A stretch of DNA of 54,309 nt from OMSK01 sp902492995 (GTDB taxonomy: Bacteria; Bacillota_I; Bacilli_A; RF39; UBA660). Below the pieces are notes generated by a model. The model made no database searches. It was given only the letters and a program-made list of their open reading frames with translations, and was not told where the DNA came from. Made by a program: the position numbers and the translations under genes. Position 1 is the stretch's first letter; every line of letters starts with the position of its first letter. The stretch lies in the NCBI GenBank assembly GCA_902492995.1, contig CABUNR010000006.1, forward strand, positions 1 through 54,309, in the 5' to 3' direction. Shown here one piece after another: positions 49,277-54,309 of this stretch.

Positions 49277-49290
49277 CAAACAAAAATTCG
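49277..49290. promoter_or_regulatory. LexA box upstream of uvrX
   Basis: CAAACAAAAATTCG, identical to box 2 at lexA. A TATAAT at 49294-49299 follows directly, so LexA would occlude the promoter. Confidence 0.78.
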
Positions 49291-49314
49291 TGTTATAATT
49301 ATACTGGTGATAAC

Positions 49315-50787
49315 ATGAATAGAACATATATATGTATTGATTTAAAAAGTTTTTACGCATCAGTAGAATGCGTTAGAAGAGGACTAGATCCACTAACTAC
49401 TAATTTAGTAGTAGCCGATTTATCACGTACAGAAAAAACAATATGTTTAGCAGTATCACCATCATTAAAACAATATGGAATAAAAGGAAGAGCAAGACTA
49501 TTTGAGGTAATCGAAACTGTAAAAAAAATAAATTATGAAAGAAAGAAAAAAGCTTGTAATTATAAGTTTACAAAAAAATCATTTAATGATATAGAACTTA
49601 AAAATAATAAAAATTTAGAATTAGACTATATAGTTGCTACTCCTAAGATGAGTGATTATATTAAATGTAGTACTGAAATTTATAAAATATATTTAAAATA
49701 TATAGATAAAGATGATATTCATGTATATTCAATTGATGAGGTATTTTGTGATATAACATCATACTTAAAATATTATAATTTAACAAAAGAAGAATTAGTT
49801 ACAAAGATAATAAAGGATATATATGATAAAACTAAAGTAACTGCAACCTGTGGCATTGGAACAAATATGTATCTTGCTAAAGTAGCAATGGATATAGTAG
49901 CTAAACACTCTAAACCTAATTCATTTGGTGTTAGAATTGCATACCTTGATGAAAATCTTTATAGAAAACTTTTATGGAATCATGAACCACTTACTGATTT
50001 TTGGCGAATTGGAGAAGGTTATGCAAAAAAACTACAAAATAATAATATTTATACAATGGGTGATATCGCAAGAACTTCTATTAATAATGAAAAATTATTA
50101 TATAAATTATTTGGAGTTAATGCAGAATTTTTAATAGATCATGCATGGGGATATGAGCCATGTACTATGAAAGATATAAAAAAATATAAACCAAAAACTA
50201 ACTCTATTTCAACTGGACAAGTATTACACTGTTCATATAATAAAACCCAAGCCAGAATAATAGTAAAAGAAATGATAGACAATGTCTGTTTAGAATTAAC
50301 TCTTAAAAGTCTTGTAACAAATAAATTAGTAGTAGTAATAGGCTTTGATATAAATAATTACATTAGAGAATATAAAATAGATCATTATGGAAGAAAAATA
50401 CCAAAACCCAAAACAATAAATGTTAAGCTTGATCACAAAACATCATCACCTGATGTAATAAGAAAAAAAGTAATAGAAGAATATGATAGAGTATTAGATA
50501 ACACCTTACTAATAAAAAGAATAAATATAGTTTTAATAACATTTGATAAAAAAAAGATAAAAAACGAAAAAAGAATAGAACAAATAGATTTATTTTCTAA
50601 TATAGAAGAAAAAAATAAAGAAATTCTAAAAGAAATAGAAAAAGAAAAAACAGATTCTAAACTTCAAAAAATATTAATAAATATAAAAAATAAATATGGA
50701 AAAAATTCTATTTTAAAAGGAATGGATTTAGAAGAATGTGCGACTGCAAGAGATAGAAACAATCAAATAGGAGGACATAATAAATGA
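49315..50787 (+). CDS. uvrX: SOS Y-family DNA polymerase (UvrX/UmuC type)
   Basis: A 490-residue error-prone translesion polymerase. ICIDLKSFYASVECV carries the first catalytic Asp, VYSIDEVFCDIT the catalytic Asp-Glu pair, and CGIGTNMYLAKVAMDIVAK the conserved palm-finger segment. An HhH region, FWRIGEGYAKKLQNNNIYTMGDIA, follows. It is longer than DinB, with an N-terminal AVSPSLKQYGIKGRAR as in the UvrX/YqjW branch. A LexA box lies just upstream and the yolD partner overlaps its end, so it is SOS-induced. The symbol is by analogy. Confidence 0.9.
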   Translation: MNRTYICIDLKSFYASVECVRRGLDPLTTNLVVADLSRTEKTICLAVSPSLKQYGIKGRARLFEVIETVKKINYERKKKACNYKFTKKSFNDIELKNNKNLELDYIVATPKMSDYIKCSTEIYKIYLKYIDKDDIHVYSIDEVFCDITSYLKYYNLTKEELVTKIIKDIYDKTKVTATCGIGTNMYLAKVAMDIVAKHSKPNSFGVRIAYLDENLYRKLLWNHEPLTDFWRIGEGYAKKLQNNNIYTMGDIARTSINNEKLLYKLFGVNAEFLIDHAWGYEPCTMKDIKKYKPKTNSISTGQVLHCSYNKTQARIIVKEMIDNVCLELTLKSLVTNKLVVVIGFDINNYIREYKIDHYGRKIPKPKTINVKLDHKTSSPDVIRKKVIEEYDRVLDNTLLIKRINIVLITFDKKKIKNEKRIEQIDLFSNIEEKNKEILKEIEKEKTDSKLQKILINIKNKYGKNSILKGMDLEECATARDRNNQIGGHNK

Positions 50788-51161
50788 AAGATTATAGTGA
50801 TATTATAAATATAAAATATCCATTTAAAAAAACAAATACAAATAGAGCAGTCCAATTTATGCCATTTAGTGCACTTTCTTTATTTAATGAAGAAATAAAA
50901 AAACAAGAAAAAATATTAAATAAAAAAATCGAATTAACAGAACAACAAAAAGATATATTAGATTATAAATTAGAAGTATTAAAAAATAATTTAAATTTAG
51001 AAATAATAATTACTTATTTTATAAAAGAAAATAAAGATGAAGGTAATTATAATAAAATATCAGGGAAAATAACAAAAATAGATAAAATTAAAAAACAAAT
51101 ATTAATAAATAATATACTCATTCAAGTAAAAGATATAATTGATATAGAAATAATAGAATAA
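50784..51161 (+). CDS. yolD: YolD-like protein
   Basis: A 125-residue partner of uvrX. NRAVQFMPFSALSLFNEEIKKQE matches the conserved RxxQFMPFxAL of YolD-like proteins, predicted UmuD-like partners of UvrX polymerases in Bacilli. The start overlaps the polymerase stop (ATGA), with AGGAGG upstream. Confidence 0.85.
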   Translation: MKDYSDIINIKYPFKKTNTNRAVQFMPFSALSLFNEEIKKQEKILNKKIELTEQQKDILDYKLEVLKNNLNLEIIITYFIKENKDEGNYNKISGKITKIDKIKKQILINNILIQVKDIIDIEIIE

Positions 51162-51169
51162 AAAAACTA

Positions 51170-51200
51170 TTGACTCTCTACTTAACTAGAGTGATATCTT
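51170..51200 (+). promoter_or_regulatory. MerR-type promoter 1 (19-bp spacer with dyad)
   Basis: TTGACT, a 19-base spacer containing CTCTACTTAACTAGAG, then TATCTT. The over-long spacer with a CTCTA...TAGAG dyad is the hallmark of promoters that MerR proteins activate by untwisting. It drives 51222-51500. Confidence 0.85.
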
Positions 51201-51221
51201 ATAACCGAAGGGGGATAAGAT

Positions 51222-51500
51222 ATGGGATGCAATAGTTGTAAATATCTTAAAAAAAGTGATAGAAAAGAAGGTGAATGTGGCGCATGTTACTATTGTACTA
51301 AATATAAAAGATATGTTAATGGAAGTTCAAATGGATGTGAAAATTATTCATATGATTATATGAAAAGTACATTAGATAAAGATGAAATTTATATAGATGG
51401 TACAAAATATAGTAGTGATAATACTAGTATTAGTACTTACATTATGATTTTATTTATTTTAATAATACTAGGATTAATTTGCAATGTATTTACATTTTAA
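51222..51500 (+). CDS. Cys-rich small membrane protein under MerR control
   Basis: A 92-residue protein. The N-terminal 40 residues hold six or more Cys in CxxC-like pairs (MGCNSCKYLKK, ECGACYYCTKYKR, NGCENYS), a probable zinc or other metal-binding knuckle. A single membrane helix is at the C-terminus (about 68-90). It could be a metal or redox sensor or a buffer at the membrane. GGGGG precedes the ATG. Confidence 0.65.
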   Translation: MGCNSCKYLKKSDRKEGECGACYYCTKYKRYVNGSSNGCENYSYDYMKSTLDKDEIYIDGTKYSSDNTSISTYIMILFILIILGLICNVFTF

Positions 51501-51569
51501 AAAACAAATATTAATTTTTATGATAAAATATAAATGTAAGATAAAAATGTAGTTATGAAAGGGGAAACT

Positions 51570-51953
51570 ATGTTATATAAAATAGGAGAATTTTCTAATA
51601 TAACAGGATCTTCTATTAGAACATTAAGATATTATGATCAAATAGGTTTATTTAAACCTAAAGAAATAGACTTATTTACAAATTATAGATATTATAGTGA
51701 AGAACAAATAGAAGAATTTAAAATTATATCAGAATTAAAAGACTGTGGATTTTCTCTAGAAGAAATAAAAATGTATTGGGATAAATTTAATAATGATATA
51801 ATGCTAAGAAAAAAACAAGAATTAATGAAAGAAATAGAAAAATTTAATGAAAAAATCAGAAAAATCGACTATTTAAGAAATAATATAGTCGGTGGTAAAA
51901 TAAATATGAATAGAAAGACGATAGATAAAAATAAAGCAAAAACTTTATTTTAG
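51570..51953 (+). CDS. MerR-family transcriptional activator
   Basis: A 127-residue protein. The N-terminal winged helix is YKIGEFSNITGSSIRTLRYYDQIGLFKPKEIDLFTNYRYYSEEQIEEFKII, followed by the FSLEEIKMYW helix and a short coiled coil. The C-terminal ligand domain is minimal and contains no cysteine, so it is not a mercury or copper-type sensor. The start is the ATG at 51570 behind AAAGGGG, not the ATG five codons earlier. Its likely targets are the two 19-bp-spacer promoters that flank it. Confidence 0.87.
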   Translation: MLYKIGEFSNITGSSIRTLRYYDQIGLFKPKEIDLFTNYRYYSEEQIEEFKIISELKDCGFSLEEIKMYWDKFNNDIMLRKKQELMKEIEKFNEKIRKIDYLRNNIVGGKINMNRKTIDKNKAKTLF

Positions 51954-51965
51954 AAAGGTGAAATT

Positions 51966-53000
51966 ATGAAAGATACAAATTTAATAATAGGAAAAATAAA
52001 TAGTGGAAAAACAAAAGGAATTTTATTTAAAGAAACAAAAAAATTAATTGAAAACAATGAAAATTTATTTATTTTAGATGATAGAGGAGAATACTATAAA
52101 ACATTTGGTAAAACATTAAAAGATAATAATTACAATACATATGTAATAAATGTAAAAGATTCAATCAAATCAAATGGATGGAACCCATTAGTTTTACCAT
52201 ATTATTACTATAAAAATAATAATATGGATAAATGTATGGATGTTTTAAAAAATCTAACATTAGAATTATTTAAAGAAGATAATTTAAATGCTGATCCATT
52301 TTGGTCAAATACATCAGCTGATTATGTTACAGGTTTAATACTTATACTATTTAAAGAAGCAAAAATAGAAGAAATAAATTTAGGTAGTATTGGGACTCTA
52401 CTTACAAAAGGGCTAATTGAAAAAGATGGTAAAACATTATTAAGTCATTATCTAAATAATATAGATATAGCAAATCCAATATATACATTATTATCAACAA
52501 CAGAATTTGCACCTAAAGAAACAAAAGGATCAATTATATCTGTTATAAGACAAAAATTAAATTTAATTTATATAAAAGAAAACTTGCTTAATATGTTAAG
52601 CATAAATGATTTAGATTTAACAAAAAGCCTAGAAAAAACAGCTATTATAGTAGTAGGAAAATCCGATATAGCAAATATTATATTAGATCAAGTAGCATAT
52701 ATAGTAAATAATTCTTTAACAAAATTTAATTTTATATTAGATAATTTAGATAATTATAGTAGAATACTATCATTAAACGATTTAATTAAAGATGCAACTT
52801 ATAATAATATAAAAGTAAGTGTAGCAGTAAGAAATTTAGAGGAAATAGAAAATAAATATGGAAAATATGTATTTGATAAATTTCAAAATGTTATAAATGT
52901 AGAAAATGAAACAGATGTAATAGAAGAAGGAAATTATAGTGAATTTCCAACTATTAAAGAAATAAATAAAGCATACTTTGATATAGAAAAAATTATATAA
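51966..53000 (+). CDS. VirD4/TraG-like P-loop ATPase, standalone
   Basis: A 344-residue protein. NLIIGKINSGKTKGILF is the Walker A region, LFILDDRGEYYKTFG resembles the D(P/R)KGE element of coupling proteins, GWNPL and DPFWSNTSADYVTGLI match the VirD4 NPL/FWxxxA region, and FNFILDNLDNYSRI replaces the usual Walker B with an altered sequence. It lacks the N-terminal membrane helices of real coupling proteins and has no conjugation genes around it. Its place between merR and a MerR promoter suggests a recruited ATPase, not DNA transfer. Confidence 0.72.
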   Translation: MKDTNLIIGKINSGKTKGILFKETKKLIENNENLFILDDRGEYYKTFGKTLKDNNYNTYVINVKDSIKSNGWNPLVLPYYYYKNNNMDKCMDVLKNLTLELFKEDNLNADPFWSNTSADYVTGLILILFKEAKIEEINLGSIGTLLTKGLIEKDGKTLLSHYLNNIDIANPIYTLLSTTEFAPKETKGSIISVIRQKLNLIYIKENLLNMLSINDLDLTKSLEKTAIIVVGKSDIANIILDQVAYIVNNSLTKFNFILDNLDNYSRILSLNDLIKDATYNNIKVSVAVRNLEEIENKYGKYVFDKFQNVINVENETDVIEEGNYSEFPTIKEINKAYFDIEKII

Positions 53001-53019
53001 AAATTTTATTTAATAAATA

Positions 53020-53050
53020 TTGACACTCTACTTAACTAGAGTGTTATTAT
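53020..53050 (+). promoter_or_regulatory. MerR-type promoter 2 (19-bp spacer with the same dyad)
   Basis: TTGACA, a 19-base spacer with CTCTACTTAACTAGAG, then TATTAT. The 19-mer spacer differs from promoter 1 only at its last base. Confidence 0.87.
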
Positions 53051-53081
53051 TTTATTGAAAACAAATGATTGGGGGAGTTTT

Positions 53082-53264
53082 ATGACAATAAAAGAACAAA
53101 TTAATAATTTAAGAAAATATAAAGAACAATTAATAGCTTACAAGAAAAGAGAATTAATTGAAAACTACTTAGATGAACAAACGAATAGTAGATTTATAAT
53201 GACTGGTGGATATAATAAAGGAAAAAAAGATGTAAAAGTTAAGGTTTTAACATTAAATAGATAA
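53082..53264 (+). CDS. 60-residue charged protein under MerR control
   Basis: The ATG follows GGGGGAG. The product starts MTIKEQINNLRKYKEQLIAYKKR, a charged helix or coiled coil, and ends with GGYNKGKKDVKVKVLTLNR. No family recognised. It is the sole gene of the second MerR-type promoter. Confidence 0.65.
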   Translation: MTIKEQINNLRKYKEQLIAYKKRELIENYLDEQTNSRFIMTGGYNKGKKDVKVKVLTLNR

Positions 53265-53284
53265 TATAATGAAATCATATATAA

Positions 53285-53308
53285 ATAACAATTAGTTGTT
53301 TTTTTTAA
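53285..53308 (+). terminator. Terminator after the small MerR-controlled gene
   Basis: AACAA-TTAG-TTGTT followed by a long T-run. Confidence 0.6.
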
Positions 53309-53347
53309 TAATTTGTATTAAAATTAATATGTAATTGGGAGGATTAT

Positions 53348-54100
53348 ATGATAAGTATAAAAAGTGAACATGAAATAGAATTAATGAGAAAGGCAGGATA
53401 CTTAGTATCATTAACACACAAATATTTAAAACCATTTATAAAAGAAGGAATAACAACAAAAGAATTAGATGAATTAGCATATAATTTCATTATAGAACAT
53501 GACGGAGTTCCATCTTGCTTAGGATATGAAGGATTTCCTGCAACACTATGCGTAAGCGTAAATGATGAAGTAGTACATGGAATACCTGGAAAGAGAAAAC
53601 TAAAAAATGGTGATATAGTAACAATAGATATGGTAATTGGATATAAAGGATATCAAGGAGATGCAGCATGGACTTACGAAGTAGGAGATGTTAGTCCTAA
53701 AAAGAAATACCTAATGAAACATACAGAAGCAGCTTTATATGAAGGAATAAAACAAGTAAAACCTGGAAATCATATAGGAGATATATCAAATGCTGTTGAA
53801 GAATATGCAAAAGCACATAATTTAGGAGTAGTAAGAGAATTATGTGGACATGGTATTGGAACAGATATGCATGAAGATCCAGATGTACCAAATTATGGCG
53901 AAAAAGGTACAGGTCCAAGACTTAAAGAAGGAATGGTTATTTGTATAGAGCCAATGTTAAATTTAGGATCCAGAGAAATATATATGATGGATGATGATTG
54001 GACAATTAAAACAGATGATGGACTTCCTTCTGCTCATTATGAACATACTATATTAGTAACAAAAGATGGATATGAAATATTAACACCAAGATTGGATTAA
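53348..54100 (+). CDS. map: Methionine aminopeptidase, type I
   Basis: A 250-residue enzyme that removes the initiator Met. Family motifs: SVNDEVVHGIPG with the first His, IVTIDMVIGYKGYQGDAAWT with both metal-binding Asp residues, LCGHGIGTDMHEDP with the metal His, MVICIEPML with the Glu, and HYEHTILVT with the last Glu. GGGAGG precedes the ATG. No N-terminal extension. Confidence 0.95.
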   Translation: MISIKSEHEIELMRKAGYLVSLTHKYLKPFIKEGITTKELDELAYNFIIEHDGVPSCLGYEGFPATLCVSVNDEVVHGIPGKRKLKNGDIVTIDMVIGYKGYQGDAAWTYEVGDVSPKKKYLMKHTEAALYEGIKQVKPGNHIGDISNAVEEYAKAHNLGVVRELCGHGIGTDMHEDPDVPNYGEKGTGPRLKEGMVICIEPMLNLGSREIYMMDDDWTIKTDDGLPSAHYEHTILVTKDGYEILTPRLD

Positions 54101-54122
54101 AAACAACTATGGTTGTTTTTTA
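54100..54122 (+). terminator. Terminator of map
   Basis: AAAAACAAC-TAT-GTTGTTTTT-type hairpin with T-run. Confidence 0.65.
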
Positions 54123-54309
54123 ATATTATATAAATTTAAATAAAGATAAAAATATTAAATTAATCAATAAAAATTTTATTATATATATATTGAAAGATTT
54201 TTAGAAATTTCTAGCATCTTTTTAATTATTCATAATAAAAATTAAAATAACGAACTTAGTGTAAAGAGTTTTGGGTATTTATAATGAATTCTTAAGACTC
54301 TTTTATTAT
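54123..54309. other. AT-rich right end, no gene seen
   Basis: No coding region. Two hairpins with T-tails (AAAGAT...ATCTTT with inner TAGAAA/TTTCTA at 54193-54221, and AAAGAGT...ACTCTTT at 54263-54303) may be terminators or belong to an RNA that continues beyond the window. Confidence 0.35.

Noticed and set aside
1..54309. Mycoplasma-type code (UGA read as Trp), suggested by the AT content
   Set aside because: Several good genes end in TGA (for example the M16 gene at 6584, the amidase, mraY) and Trp is encoded by TGG.

Overview
The window is very AT-rich DNA from a Gram-positive-type bacterium of the Bacilli side of the Firmicutes. It has LexA with CGAAC-type SOS boxes, paired M16 peptidases (YmfF/YmfH type), a SpoVD/FtsI-MraY-SpoVE/FtsW wall cluster, QueH, a UvrX-YolD pair and a YhgE/Pip protein. 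UGA is used as a stop (for example at 6582-6584), so this is the standard bacterial code and not the Mycoplasma code. An uncultured, gut-type, low-GC lineage such as the RF39-like Bacilli fits, but this placement is inference.

1-1223: the 3' end of a diversity-generating retroelement (DGR) target gene. Its last 145 bases are a variable repeat (VR, 625-769). A second copy, the template repeat (TR, 931-1075), lies 161 bp downstream in the same direction. The copies differ at 17 positions and 16 of these are adenines in the TR, which is the signature of adenine-directed mutagenic homing. No reverse transcriptase lies in the window. 1205-17.9 kb: chromosomal genes: amidase, dCMP deaminase, flavodoxin-like proteins, M16 pair, lipid kinase, QueH, lexA with a divergent SOS-controlled small membrane protein, a MarR-controlled heterodimeric ABC exporter, and a polysaccharide deacetylase.

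17.9-33.7 kb: a SpoVD/FtsI-type penicillin-binding protein gene is cut in two by a 13,832-bp element with a large serine recombinase at its right end. The junctions share the 5-bp core ATACA, and removing the element restores an exact 635-codon gene. In the predicted excised circle the recombinase frame runs through attP into the left end, so integration changes the recombinase C-terminus. Cargo: a KAP-type P-loop NTPase; an ASCH-cytidine deaminase fusion behind a leader-peptide attenuator; two GNAT acetyltransferases; a small Cys-His-Asp protein; a 41-residue peptide with its own promoter and terminator; a Rel-like enzyme with an intact hydrolase site but a Glu-to-Gln change in the synthetase site; and a compact operon beginning with an 18-residue peptide (ending MLCTA), followed by a C39-like peptidase, a 109-residue protein, a YcaO enzyme ending in PxPxP, a nucleotidyltransferase-like protein and a ThiE homologue. 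This looks like a RiPP (ribosomally made, post-translationally modified peptide) pathway joining azoline formation with thiamin-phosphate-synthase chemistry. It is the best candidate here for an undescribed system.

33.7-54.3 kb: mraY and spoVE/ftsW; a promoter-driven structured RNA of unknown class upstream of a frameshifted gene; a TetR-YhgE pair; a HerA-like ATPase; a DUF3419-like protein; two flavoproteins; rplS; lepB; tRNA-Met followed by a decayed insertion relic; the SOS polymerase UvrX with YolD; a MerR regulator with two matching 19-bp-spacer promoters, a Cys-rich membrane protein and a VirD4-like ATPase; and methionine aminopeptidase.
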